Notes under the pieces: model-generated
Told to the model about the DNA's origin: nothing
The model's input: the letters and a program-made list of their open reading frames with translations, nothing else
Database searches by the model: none
Program-made: the position numbers and the translations under genes
Assembly: GCA_013397795.1 (NCBI GenBank)
Contig: VZTJ01004192.1
Location: 2,572,649-2,636,648 of the forward strand
Reading direction: 5' to 3'
DNA from: Orthonyx spaldingii
Lineage: Eukaryota; Chordata; Aves; Passeriformes; Orthonychidae
DNA length: 64,000 nucleotides
In this document: piece by piece, positions 24,401 to 37,481 of the stretch
How the letters are laid out: each line of letters opens with the position of its first letter
How positions within the stretch are numbered: the first letter of the stretch is position 1

Positions 24401-25332
24401 TAGGAGAGGTTAGGAAAGCTTTTGGGGTTTTCTTATAATTCATACAGAATGAAAATAAAACACTGATATTACCCTCTTTTCTTGCATTTTCTCCGCAGAA
24501 ATAAGCGTGATGGGTATTATTTTTAATGGTCCATAGATATTGCTCAGTGCAAAGGCTAATGCATTCTTGAATATGTCTTCGTGGAGTAAGAGACTCATTA
24601 AACCTATCTATTTGCAGTTGCACACAAAAACCAGCCCTTAATTGCCTCCCTGGATATGGACAAGAGCTTAAAAAGAAGCAAAATATAAAAGATTAGAAGA
24701 GCATAATGACATCTTCAAAAGATGAAAGATATGATCTAAATGTTTAAAAAAAAAAAAAGGAGAAAAGCTTGAAATCTCTTTGTGTTTCCCCAAGTTAAGT
24801 AGGAAAACTTTGAAGATGACAGTAATTTTCCATTGTGTTTCATCTTTTTCATAATAACATATTTTGAAATCTGGAATGAGTGTATCACCTAATAATGTTT
24901 TTTAGGACTACATACAAGATTTTCTTCTATTTTTTGCTATAATGGCTAAAGATACTATGCTGTTTGGTATGAAGTAATTCTGATTGGATGTGTACTTGGG
25001 TAAGGCATTCCTAAAGAAAAAGGAGATTGATGCTGGTGATTTATCAGGTGTTGTTCTACAACTTAGTTGCAAACTTAAGGGCTCAAAGTCATGAAGTCTT
25101 GTTTTTGAATGAAGTGTAAAAACATGATTCTGACAATTTGTGGTCGTGAAAGATCCCATGGTACTTTTGGGGATAAACCCTCCCATCCTGGCCAAATTCA
25201 ATTATGGTTAGTTCCATGGTGATTACTTCATTCTCCTGGAAGTTTTGGTTAGATGTGACATTCCTTGCTTCCCATCCTGAGTCCCTGGTATGAGTTGCTT
25301 TGATGTTGCTTACTATTGAAGTATGTAATAAT
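21481..25332. other. Non-coding stretch, one long minus ORF
   Basis: Contains the longest ORF in the window, 181 codons on the minus strand (22856-22311). It starts at TTG, is rich in Pro, His and Ser from a G/T-biased + strand, and ends in a Phe run from poly-A (22316-22328). I regard it as chance. Poly-A also at 24746-24758. Confidence 0.55.
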
Positions 25333-25350
25333 ATGATGATGATGATGATG
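25333..25350. repeat. (ATG)n trinucleotide repeat
   Basis: Six uninterrupted ATG units. Simple trinucleotide microsatellite, non-coding here. Confidence 0.95.
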
Positions 25351-28300
25351 TCTGGTGATGTATATAATAATCTCAGTCAATGAGAGGAAAAGAGACTTTC
25401 CAAATGCCACAAGTTACTGGAAAATTCTTGACTGATGATTCAAAACTAGTATTCCGTTTTTTTATCTGAACACAGAGGTGCAGATTTCCTGTGTAACAAA
25501 TGCCAGTGTTTATGTATGTGCCCACCCACTATAAGGGATTGGTGTGCTATGTCTATAGTAAATGGAATTACTACTTCTGTTTAGATTATAACAAGCACTC
25601 CCTGATTTCAGAACACCAAGGAATCTGAAGTTTGCCATTGATTTTGACACTGCCTCTTTGTAACAATGTAGTTTGTTTAATTTTCCTGGGCATCATTTGA
25701 AAGGGGTGAATGTGACTAGCATACTGATTATCAAGATTCTCACCACATTTCCTGCAAATGTCTTTCTTACTGAAAAAATACCAAATAATTCAACAGTGTA
25801 GTGAAACAGCGTCAGAGTCACAGTTTGTGTCAGATGGACTTTGATGGCACTTAGCAGAGAGAGATTCTGTACTGCTGCTTTGTATTTTCAGTAATGTTTT
25901 TGTTGTACCTCCTATAGGAAAATATTACATCTTTGCACTGAAGTTGGGTATATTGGGGTGAATGGTTTTTGATACAGAGTGGAAACCCTTTTTCCTGATA
26001 CAGCATTGCTATGAAAAGCTTCAGTCAACAGCCCTGTATTTACAGGTTGCTTAAAAGGTCCCTAGAAACCATCACTCAATAACCTTTTCTAGTTATTAGG
26101 TGTACTTTTGTAATCCATGCTGATGTGTGTTAGTGTGCACATAGGAATGCCTGCATTAATATTGCATGCTGAATTTTTTGTGGAGTGATTTATATTTGAT
26201 TTTGTGTCTGTCCTTGTAAACATGCAGGCAATGATAGATCTGCTTGTTTTGAAGGAGTTTGGTGACAGCGCTAATTCGGCTTTGGCAGGAAGAGCTTGAG
26301 CTCCATCTCACAGCCTGTGTCTAGGCAGTGGGGTGGAAGAAAGTACAGTCCTCTGGCTATCATGACTGAAAACTGAAGGCTGGAATCTATCGTAGCAAGT
26401 TCCAGCCATTGCATTGCTTTACTTTCCATGGAGACTGGGATACAGCAGGTACATGGGATAGATGGCAGTTATAAGCTCTGTCATGCAACACTCACTCCAA
26501 AGGTGGTTTTACCAAATATGTCTAATTCCAATGGAAGACAAAATATTCTTTATCCTTCTGTTGTTGCACCAGGTGGGTTTAAAGATGAGAAGTAATTTGC
26601 TAACTTGGGAACGCTGCCTTCATCTCACTTAGAGTGAAGTCAGATGGTTGACCCAGCATTAGGAGGAAAAGAGTTTGTCTAATTGTGAACTGGAGTTTTT
26701 TGAGGATTTAAAGTTATGACATTTTAGGACTTCAAATAAGATGTTTGGAATCTCCTCCTTGTAGATGGCATGGCTTTGTTTATGAGCATATAGGGAGTAC
26801 AGGCACCTGTCTTGGACCATCTGAACTGTCCCCATGTGAGATCCCCCACACAGATGAGCTTCCCAACCCCGAGTCTCTGGCTTGCAGGAGGAGGCTGTAA
26901 GAGTGCAGCCCAAGCTGAGGGAATGCCCACAGCAGTCCAGAGAGAGATTTCCATTTTAAGGATGCACTCTAACATGAGGTTGTTTGGGTTGGCCTTTAAG
27001 TTGCTTGCAATGGATAAGGTGTGGTGTGCTTCATTTTCAGCACATCCTGTGATCTACCTCAGGCTCTAGCTGAGCTTCCTGCGTGTTGGGTGTGTGGCAT
27101 TTCAGTGGCCAGCCCAGTCCTTTCTGTCTTCCTCATGGCCTCCAGCTGGACCCCAATAAGATGAAGGCCATCTTTCTGGCTAGGAGGAAGTTTGTGCATA
27201 AAAAATATTAAGGCTTTAAATGAGGAATGAACTTAAATCTTATCTTTGCCCAATGCACTTATCTTTGACCATCATTCTATAGAAGAGGAGCAAAGGCTTT
27301 GTGTCTCTCACAATATTTCTGGCATGAGTTTCTCTTATCAATTTCATTAGCATCTCAATACAGCTCTGCTTTTACAGACACTACACTTTACTTAAAAAGA
27401 TTTTCACAAAACAGCAGATGAAAAATCTCACATTTAATTGTATTGCTGTTTGAAACTGTTCAGCTTTTTTTGCTATCACATGGACCTTTCACCTCTGTCT
27501 TAAGCAAAAGTAATTGCAGGTGTTCTGAAATGAGTTACATGAAGAAGTCATTATTATTTCATTCAGATGTTTAGAAGCCAGATTTTAGATGCTGTTTGAG
27601 GTGCTGACATGAGCACTTTCAGTGAGCTACAGCAGCTGTTGTGCAGTTCCTGCTCCTTAGCTAATGCTCTGAGACCAGCAGATTATTTATATTTCATTAA
27701 CATTTAATTAGCCCACTGTACCTGTGCCTGAATAATGACAGATGGATACAGTGAACTTGAGGACTGTTTAGCTTTTTAAAGTTTATAATTTTAAACCAGT
27801 TTTTCTCTATCTTCTTGCCTTTCTTTTACCAGTCTGACATTATGGTAGATTTTATTTTTTAATCAACCTTTGGATACTTAAACTTGAAGAGGGAAGTAAG
27901 CCTCATCATAGCATTACTAATCACAGAATGCTGTAAGAGTATGGCAATTTCATGTTCCTTAATAGAATGTCTCAAAATGACCCTTCCCAACAGATTATGG
28001 TATGGATACACACAGAATCATTTGAAGAGCAGGAAATGCTAAAACAGAGTCAGTCATTTCAAAAGGATTGCTCCAAGCATCAGGTTATCCTTGAACTATT
28101 GGAGAGAAAATATGACCAAAGTATTTGTTTAAAGGAATATTTTAGTTATTTCTGTAGTCCTTTAATGGCATGAGAAGCCTTTATGCTTTTGTGAGAATGA
28201 TTTCTAAGTTCTTTTCTAAATAATGTTCAATTGAAGTTATAGGAAATTATATAGCCTCTTTGCTTATTTATATGGACCCTTTGCTTCAATATTAAAGTGC

Positions 28301-29957
28301 AGAAAATTGCTACAGCATGATACTCAGAAATATTAAAATATTTTCTAGCATTAGGACGGAAGTAGTGAAAAGGAAACACCTCAAAATAAGGAAAAACTGA
28401 TTGTTCTTCTGAAATGCAATGAGTTTGATGTGAGACTTCACTTATTTTGGTATGCAAAAGTAATAGGGCACATTTCTTTCTTGTAATTCTCAAAACTGAA
28501 AGAACAAAAGCAACAAACAGTATTATTGACATCTGTCCACTTTTGATTCTTTTCCTTATGTCCTTTGTTCTCAGAGGAAAGTCTGGTTTATATCTGCTTA
28601 GAAAAATATTTGTGGTGACTCTTCGATAGAAGTAGCTAGAAACAGTAGACTTTGCTTACAGAGTCTAGAACAGAACTGCAAGCACTGTTCCTCAGAGTGA
28701 CAGGAAAATCTTTGATAGATGTGCATTATATCCACACATATTCTGTTCACTTATTGTTCAGGTCTGTGAAGTCAAATAAGTCCAATGGGAATCATGCTTG
28801 TTACCACAAATGCCTAAATACTAAATCTGATTGGATTTACAAGGACAATGAAAAAGAAGCACTGTTGTAACCTTTGATTTTTATTTTCATGGCCTAGCTC
28901 AAGTTTATATTGGTGCCATCAATAAAAAACATCAATAAATTCAACACTAAAAGATTACCTCTTCAGATACGGTCAGCCGTATCTGCTTGGTTAAACTGAT
29001 GACTGGTGACTCCTTTGTGATGAAAACCTTTCCAGAAGTCAGGTCAATATATCTTCCTCAGAATCACATGGCCGCCAGGAACACTGACCCTATCTCAGGA
29101 AGGAAGAAAATTTGTCAAAGGAAGAAGTTTTCTAAGACCTCTCTGTCCTGTAAAGCTGAGGGATGCTGGAAGGACAAAAAGCAGTTTGAGCAAGTAAAGG
29201 TTGGAAAGACATATGTTGCCCTTACCTCTGCCTGTTGGGATCTGTCACTCAGTTCATTTAATGTTCTTCTTTTGTGACTGAAATGGTTCACCTGGGAAGT
29301 CAGTAGGGAAAATGTCCCCATAAACCCAGAGTCTGCCTGGCTGCCCTCTGCCATACATCACCTCCTGGCTGTAAGAAAGGAGAGCGTATCTGAAGTGGAG
29401 GAAGACATTGCAAGAAAAGCTGGTTTATAAACCTGCTGCAGGTATAATGTGTTACTGACAGTGCAGGTTTATGCCAAAACCAGTTGTCTGTCATTTCCAA
29501 ATGCAGGTGTGAAAACCAGGTGGTGATGGTGTTTCATATCTCATATGTGAGGTTTGGGAAATGATACTTGAAAAGAAGCTAATATAAAATAGCCACTTTA
29601 ACCACTCCAGAATTCCCACTTGGAGCAACACAGGGCATCACTGGTGTTTTTGTCTGCCATAGTAGCATTGGCTTTTTCTAATTTCTAAGTATGAAACCAG
29701 ACACAAAAGCTTGTGTTTTGGAAGAATGAATATATTTATTCTCCACAGCAGACCATTTATTTGTTGAAAAATTTAAAGTAACATTTGTGGTTGAAAATTT
29801 CTATTTTCAGCCCTCAAAAAAGAGAGGAAATGAAGATTAATACATTCTGGATTAATTTTTCTGTTTTCTTTTGTGTGCATTTTTAAAAAGATGAGCTGTA
29901 TTTCTTTGTGAGACTCTTACAACTATTCTTCTATCTTCTAAAATATCATTATGTGAA
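25351..29957. other. Non-coding stretch, nothing recognised
   Basis: About 4.6 kb of AT-rich sequence. Between 26240 and 27180 the GC content is somewhat higher, with short overlapping ORFs on both strands (26659-27069), none with splice support. Confidence 0.55.
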
Positions 29958-29996
29958 CCAATGACTGCATACCCCCGGGGATATTGCCGTATAAAA
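29958..29996 (+). promoter_or_regulatory. CCAAT/TATA-like motif pair
   Basis: A CCAAT pentamer (29958-29962) is followed by ccccgggg and, about 28 bases on, by TATAAAA (29990-29996). Two CpGs lie between. The arrangement resembles a compact core promoter, but the CCAAT-TATA spacing is shorter than usual and no exon follows that I can support. Confidence 0.12.
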
Positions 29997-32900
29997 ACTC
30001 TGGTTTTGTGAAACTAATCTCTGTAAAATTGGATAGAAAACATAAGCAGCAAAGCTCTTGAAGAAAATCTGTTGACTTTAGCAATTACATACGCCATTTC
30101 AATGCTGCCAAAGGGTGATCACAACTCAAAGGTATTGTTTACATGTAGAAATATATAATTTCCTCTGTTTAAAACTCTTGATCAACACAATAGTTGTGTA
30201 TATTTGTGTTTGGTAACCACAGTTTGAAGGGTTTCCTCTTTTGGTTTGCAATTTTCAGTTTATACCATAATTAATTTTTCACAGTTTTACTTTGAAGAGT
30301 ATTTTTAAATTTAAAAATCATATTATTTGGGGGGATGAAAAAAATATTAAGTTCTTCGCTTCCAGTCCCTGCCATCCTGCATGATGGCATGGGAGAATGT
30401 AGAAATGGAACTGTAGACTACTGAGCAGGACTCAGTTTCTTACATTCAAATCTTATGTGGTCTGTCTAATTTTTACCCCCCGAATTTGCCATTCACACAA
30501 TAGTCTGTCTATCATACTATTGTGATATTAGATTCAGGAATTCTTGTGTCTCTGGCAGAATTTTTGTTTTCAGGTACTCAGAGTAAAATACATTAGGTTG
30601 ATCTCTGTGATATTACAAGTGATGAGGAAGGATATTTCACTTTGAGTGCTAATTCCAATAAAATTATAAGAGACTGATTTTGTGATTCTACTTCAAAAAA
30701 TCTGAAAACATCCTGATAATAGACATTATTTCTAAACTAATTTTTTGTGCTAAGTATGAGTGGAGAGAAGAAACTTCATGAAGTTATTTGTATCAAAGTT
30801 TGCAAAGAGATTATCATTCATATGCCACAACAAATTGGTGTCATTGTTTGGACATGAACTAAAAAATGAGAGCACAGCTACACAAAATTATATAACTCTT
30901 GTAAAAAGTAAATCACTCTTGGTTTCATGTATTTCTTTTTCACCATATTAAATCTCCTTTCTGACAGGTAAAAGGAAATTACTGTGATTTAGGGAGTGAA
31001 TCTTTATCAGTAGCTGACAGATAGAAAAAAACGTTAAGTCCATATAAACAGTTATTTATAATAGCATTTAGCTGGAAAATGACAGTCACTGAGCATTTGA
31101 TTTATGTAATTTTCCAGGACAGTAGAAATACCTTCTGCAGTCCACCAGGCACTTTTTATGAGCCTGCTATTGAAGCATGGAAGTCTGCCTGCTCACTCCA
31201 AAAGGAACAAGATAAATGCAAAACTGGATACTGTTGTTTATCAGAGAATGCATTTACAGATTCTTGTCCTGCTTATAAATATTAATTCCTTTATAAAGTT
31301 AGGTTGATCGTTAACTTTTTTTTTTTTTGTTTAAAACCTGACGTGCACACAGTGGCCAAACTGTGCCTGCAGAGTTTAGTCTGCTACAATAAATGGGAGC
31401 TTAGCGCAGCCATTGAGGATTTGCCTGGTAGAGGCAGACTAGTGGCACTAACTTCACTCCCTTTTCCATCCTTTTTGTGTTTCTGCTGATGCAGAGGAGG
31501 AATTCTTTGTCATGTCACTAGATGCTTAGTTGGTGTTTAGGCTGGAGAGATGAGTCCCCTATCTGTGTCATATGTTACTGCTCATGTCAGTGAAACTGAT
31601 TATTTGAAAACTCTAGAACTGCTCTGTGCCATGCTATTTTGCTTTCTATGATGGGATGACAGTTGCAAAAGCTAAAATGTGGTGAGGCTATCCTTTGTTT
31701 TTGCTGATGTTCCTGGGAAATACTCGGGCAGAAAGCACCAACCTTAGTCTTAACTAGAAATTCAACTTAGGACAGAATTTTATGGTTTTGAAAAGAGAAG
31801 ACTAAGCATCTGCATTTCTTGAGGATCAGCTGAAGAACCTGTGATGCTTTGGGATCACCTCAGCTCTCCTTAGTTCCTCTCAGTTTGCAGGTGACTGTAC
31901 AAAACTAATATTTTGCTCATGCCACGCTTTTCCAGCAGTTGAACAAAACTGCTTCATTTTGCAGGTATCCAGTCAAAAGTGGGTGGACCAGGCAAATCTC
32001 TGGGATTCTGGAGAGCTGGTAGAGTTAGCCCAGAATTACAGTAAACACATCCCCAGGGAATTCTTTAAGGGGGAAAATGTTTCAGTATTGATAGAATAGA
32101 GTTTCAAATCCCATGATGGTATGAATACACACAAGTCAGAGAGATGATATCAAGCTAATTCATGGAGGAGCTGTCCTGACCAGGATTAAATCCCTAGGGA
32201 AGAATTGATGAAAGCTGAAAACAAAAATTAATCATTCAGTAATCATAGCCAAAGATGACTCATTATGAATTAGTTTTTCTGTCAACAAACCCGTGTTTTC
32301 CATTTTTTTTCTTTGAGTTCTCACCCTCCACCAACTGTTTTTATCCATGGGCAGGGCTTGCAGTGGTGAACTAATGTTGCCCAGAAAGGCTCATTGAAGA
32401 AGACAGCCTTTGCTACAAGAATTGCACACTTTAGATGAGGTCTTAGGTCAGCCTTACTGTGCCCTACAAGAAAACAATAGCTTCTTAAAAACCAATTGTT
32501 ATTGTTGCATAAAGCGTACAGGAGAAAATTGTATTTGACCTTTGCCTTTGCATGCAGATCTTGACAAAATGTGGTCACTTTCATTGCAATTTTCTTTTAT
32601 CTGTTTGTTAAAGCTTTCCTCTGCTGTGCTATTGCAGTTGATGATTTTACAGTGCTTTCCCTAGCAAGCACCAGTTTATCATAAGGTGCTTAGATTTTTT
32701 TCCTTAAGTCTTAGTACAGAAATTTAATAGGGGTTCAGTGCTTCAATGAAGAAAAGTTGTCTGCTAGCTGAGCTTCCTCATTATATTACCTTATGCTTAG
32801 CTGCTCAGATGAAATGAATAATAATTTTCTTCCTTGGCAGGATTAGCTCTACAGAAGCACCATAAGCATCCAGTCAGGCAATTCTGTGTGTTGAACTGTT

Positions 32901-33529
32901 TTTAATACATCCATTTGAATACCAGTTTAATGTGGTTTACTAGGATTCTGCCATCACATATAAAATGGCATATCTTTTATCAATTTTTTAAAAATTAATT
33001 TTGAGCTCACTATGTGTTAGGGTGTATATATGTAACTAATGATTCGTGGAGGTGTACATCTCTGTTGCACAATATGCATCAGTTGTTTGAATAATTAGAT
33101 AGAGGCACTGAATGTGGACTATGAAATAGAAGTATTCAAGCGGAAATCCTAATCTGCCACAATAATTTAATGAAAAGGTTTGTCATTGCCTCTTGTAAAT
33201 CTTGAACAGACTGTTATCTTGCAAAACCACAACAGCATAAAATTTAGCTTAGTGAAATAGAGGTGCTTTTCTAATATCCTGGGTTTTATCAGCTATGGAA
33301 ATAAGTGTTTTAGAAATAATATATAAAAAAGCACTGAAATTTTAATAATGGAGATTAATTTCTTCTGAAATGTGTGGTGTTTTAAGCAGAGGGTTAAAGA
33401 GATCTAACAACTAGGTAATAAGGTGGGAAAGCTCTAAATGCTTTGTCATTGGCAGCGCAGAATATTTTAATATATATAAAAATAATAAGGAAAAAACCAG
33501 TAACAGATCCTCTTGTTCTGCACACCTGT
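29997..33529. other. Non-coding stretch, nothing recognised
   Basis: AT-rich DNA; a 13-base poly-T run at 31316-31328. ORFs below 90 codons on both strands without support. Confidence 0.6.
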
Positions 33530-34000
33530 CACAATGTATTTCCTACCGCGCAGTTACACGCTTTTCTGAGAGTGAATTTTTCAAGATTCTTCAAGATAAT
33601 TTTCCGCTAATGGTTCAGTCTCACACTTTGGCTGTAGCAGCCATAGCTCAGAAAGCAGAGCAGTTGAAGTTATTTTCAATCCCCGTGCAGAGTTGTACTT
33701 TCATGTGGTGCACAGCCCTGTGCTGGAGGACGTGGCCCTATTTTTGTCATCAGTACGAGCTGACTCTGTAGCTGTGTTCTATTTTCCACATTAACAGATG
33801 GCATCTTGTGCAAGATCACGATAGAGTTCCTTTGGACTTGAGACAGAGGGAAGTGTTTGTCATTTCTTAACTTCTTAGCGTATTATTGCGGGCTCATCTT
33901 GTCTCATGGCATCCTGTGACGGGATGATGAAGATCAAACATTACTTGTCAGAGCCACATGACAAACCAGTGCTAAATTATTGAGTCTCGGTTGACAGCAG
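33530..34000. promoter_or_regulatory. CpG-retaining non-coding block
   Basis: This stretch holds roughly eleven CpGs (for example in taccgcgcagttacacgc, ccccgtgcag, aggacgtgg, cacgatag, gacggga), clearly more than its flanks. It has no ORF of 60 codons in any frame. The sequence is of high complexity with E-box-like and bZIP-like words. Retained CpG without coding potential is what one expects of a conserved enhancer or an unmethylated element; this is inference only. Confidence 0.25.
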
Positions 34001-37000
34001 TTAGTGGTGGAGAAGGCCTTTGAGTCATCAATTTGAAAACCTGAAGGTGTTAAAAGAAGGCATTCCTTGCTGGAGAAAACTGAAATAAATCATTTTGTTG
34101 ACTCTGATGGCTTTTGTGACATGTTGATTTGCTTTTCTGCCTTTCCCCTCTCCCTGCCCTCCCCCACCCCCCCTTTATATCATGATTTATTTAATTTGAC
34201 AGTATTTTACCATTCTCACATGAGCATAAGTAAATTATCATGATAATTACAGCATGATTGCTTTCTAAGATTCTAGCATCTGCAATCTCTGGGTAGCTCT
34301 TCTATGATCACAAGTCATGGTGGAAGGAGCTACGTTAATAAATTACAGAGTTTATAGGTGCTAGGAAGAATCTAGGTTTGTCTTTCTTGAATGCTTTTGT
34401 GAGCTAGGTAGGGTTTCCAGTATCTGTTGGAGAATGACAAGGGATGTACATTTTAGATGTGGGGTTTATAATGGTGTGTTTCAGGGTTGTTCTTCTGCTG
34501 CTGTGGCTGTGTTAACATGGTGTAATTTTGCTTTCTGTGAACTTCACTAAATATTTACTGGTTTCGCTGAGTATTCTTGTCATTAAACTCACTTGGAAAG
34601 AGATTTAGAGAAATGACTGCATGAAGTATGCAGACAAAAAAGCAAAAAGAGTTACAGTTTTATTTTCTATTTGTTTCTTTCTATTTTTGTGCATGCTTGT
34701 GGAAGAATTTAAGATATTCCCCTGGGCTGGGAAAGCATTTTGATTCTCTGAATGGGAGCAGTTGCTTGGAATCAATGAGGGCTCTGTCACTGATACCAGC
34801 TGGAGCATTAGTCAACTTGTTGCAAGATTTGCCAACAAAACCTGGCCCTGTTAAAATAAAATTTATATCTCCAAATATTTCATGTCTAAGACCTGTCACA
34901 TATATTTTTCAGTTCATCCTGTTCATGTTTTTGCTACTGTTTGAAGACTACAGATTCACCTGCAAGTTTTTTCCAAAATGCTGTAGTTTGATTATTTATC
35001 TCTTCTTTGAGATGATACATTAAACTAATTTCTGCAAAAGCCTAAGCATTTCTTTTTTTATTGGTATTTTATCATGGTTATGAAACAAACTGTACTGTAG
35101 ATAAATAATTCAATTTTCACATTGGAGATAATACTACCACACAGTATCTCTCTTAAACACATCCAGTATTTATCTGGCAATTAGTTTTTTTCTAGGATAA
35201 GCATGAAATTGTATTCACACTTAGAATTATAAACCTGGAAAATTATGTATTGCCTTATGTATTTTATTGCTTATTTTATTTTAGAAGGGGTTCAGGTAAT
35301 TGCAGATTTTAAAACTACAAACTAGGAAGTTTCATTCAGTTAGTTTTTTATGTCTTTGCTTTATTATATTTCTGTTATTCTTGTAAGAGAGAGACCAGGA
35401 ATATTTTTGCAATCTAGCAGTATTTCAGTGATGTGTAAATTAATCTTTTTTTGACAATCTGCACTTATTTTGAGTGTCATATTTTTGGACTTGTCTGGGA
35501 TTCTTATCATAGTTACATATGGTACATGTATTCCTATTAACCAGTAGGCCAATCAAAATGCTTGAGTTAATATTTACTGTTAGCAACTCAGAACCAAATA
35601 CAAACTATTGAGTGGTTAGCCCTTAATTTTTATCTGCTTTTATGTACTCACATAATAGAAATCATTAGAGGCACAAGGAAATAAAGAAGACTTGCTCTGA
35701 CCTCTCTTCACTTGTCCATCAGGAGCCTGAAGTTCTTCTGTGCAAAGCTGCTTTCTGTCTTGTCCGTGCCAGCTCTCTGTTGCTGCATGGTGTAATCTTG
35801 GGGGTAGGAAAACAACTCTATTCTTGCTTCCTCCTCCTCTGGCTTGCACTCACTTGGTAAAATAAGCGTGGAACGTGTTCTCATGGCTTAGATGCCTAAA
35901 AACAATGTCAGTCTGACAGTTGTAATCTGTAACAGAGCAGGTGCTGGACAATGCAGGTTATAATTTTCCAGTTTGGGATGTCTCCAACATCCAATTTAGT
36001 CATCTTAAAGGGAGAAGATTTAAGAAGGTTTTCTTCTGTGAATCTTTCTTGTGGATTGTTTAAATGTTTCTGTTCTGAGCCTGTTCTACTTTTAGGCAAC
36101 TTCTCTACCCGCTTTACAGTAACTTTAGGTCTCCAAGTTAGGGCTGTGCTTTCTGCTCCAAGGAGCTGGGTTCTCAGCATCTGTTGCCTTGTTCAGTGTC
36201 ACAACCTTTAAGTGTCTTTTGTATCTTGCCACAAGTGACTGGATCACTGTGCATAATTTACTTGACATATTTAGCTTGTTTTTTTCTGGTTTAACGTTTG
36301 TGAAGAGAGTACATGTTAAATGAGTTATCTGAATAGCCCCAAAGAATGGCTTTGTCAAGTATTTTTAAAGTCACGGTCATAATTGCATGAAATTCATACC
36401 CCAGATTCAAAATGTGTGCTATTTTGTCAAGTTGATCTTATTCCTTTTGTCATGGCTTTTATTCCTTTTTCTGCATTGAAGTACTTCCCATGATTGCAAG
36501 CTGAAGATCACAATCTAGCATAGTGTATTTCCTGTGAGATTTGACTGACTCTTGATGACAGTAAATTACTCTTTCTGTCTAGTAGGAAAAATTAGTGCCC
36601 AGTATTTCTCACAAAAATATATCACCTATTTGTTTAAACATATAGCTGGATATTTTTTGTTCTTTACAATTATGTCAATGTGCAAATGCGTATTTAGAGT
36701 TATCAAAGGAAAATAAATATAATTGAAACCAGTTGTTGCCACTGCTACTGGAATATAAGACAGAGCTGACTGGCAGACTAATAACCTGATGTGACAAGAA
36801 TTATTGTGCCTTTTAGGTACTGACAGATTATATTGGATCACTATTTGTGTGAATAAACTTTGACTACCTTAGATCAGGTTCATCAGTGTGTTTGGTTTTT
36901 TTGCTTCCTGTTTAGAGTTATGGTGTCTCATAATCACTGTAAGTGCCAAGGTTATAGTTACAAAGTGATAATAGAAAACAGATTTTCGTAGGCACCTTGT

Positions 37001-37450
37001 TAGACCCTTCTATTGCTGGGCATACTGAAATGTTGAGCTTTGAATCTTAAAATCTTGGCTTTCAGATGATTTTTTATAGGGACTCCTCACATTGTTTATT
37101 TTTTGTTTTGAATATAAGCAAGGTGTAAGAATAGGTCCAAAACAGGAGCGATTAATTGTCCTCATTCTCTAATCCCAGAGTGGGCTGAAGTATAAGTGCA
37201 GTGTTAAAACAGAGTTTCTTAAAGAAGAAATAATGAAAAAATACATGAATAGTTACTGCTTCTCTTGTCCTCTAAAGCACAACCTAAACCAGGTAGAGCC
37301 CTGAGGCAATGAAGAGCCTTCCAGCAACAAATGCCAGGAGGAGTGGTGTTATCTAAGCAGTCCCTGATTTGAGTGTCATAAGTAACCCAAGCTTCTCAAA
37401 ATGTTGGAATCCATGCCCAAGGGAGAGTCAAAGGTGAATGGTGGGGTTAG
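34001..37450. other. Non-coding stretch, nothing recognised
   Basis: Includes a C-rich patch near 34145-34172 and AT-rich words around 34180-34260 (TCATGATTTATTTAATTT, ATTATCATGATAATTAC). A 131-codon + strand ORF (34628-35023) is hydrophobic and T-rich and looks like chance. Confidence 0.55.
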
Positions 37451-37481
37451 CACGTGGAGAGAAGGCGGCTGTGTATAAAAG
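37451..37481 (+). promoter_or_regulatory. E-box plus TATA-box-like pair
   Basis: A perfect CACGTG E-box (37451-37456) lies 17 bases before a consensus TATAAAAG (37474-37481), with a CpG between. About 95 bases downstream an ATG in strong context (gtgccATGG) opens only 23 codons. A cryptic promoter or the remnant of a retroelement promoter are possibilities. No transcript evidence. Confidence 0.15.

Noticed and set aside
34628..35023. 131-codon + strand ORF rich in Phe and Leu
   Set aside because: Composition follows T-rich sequence; no start context, splice signals or domain.
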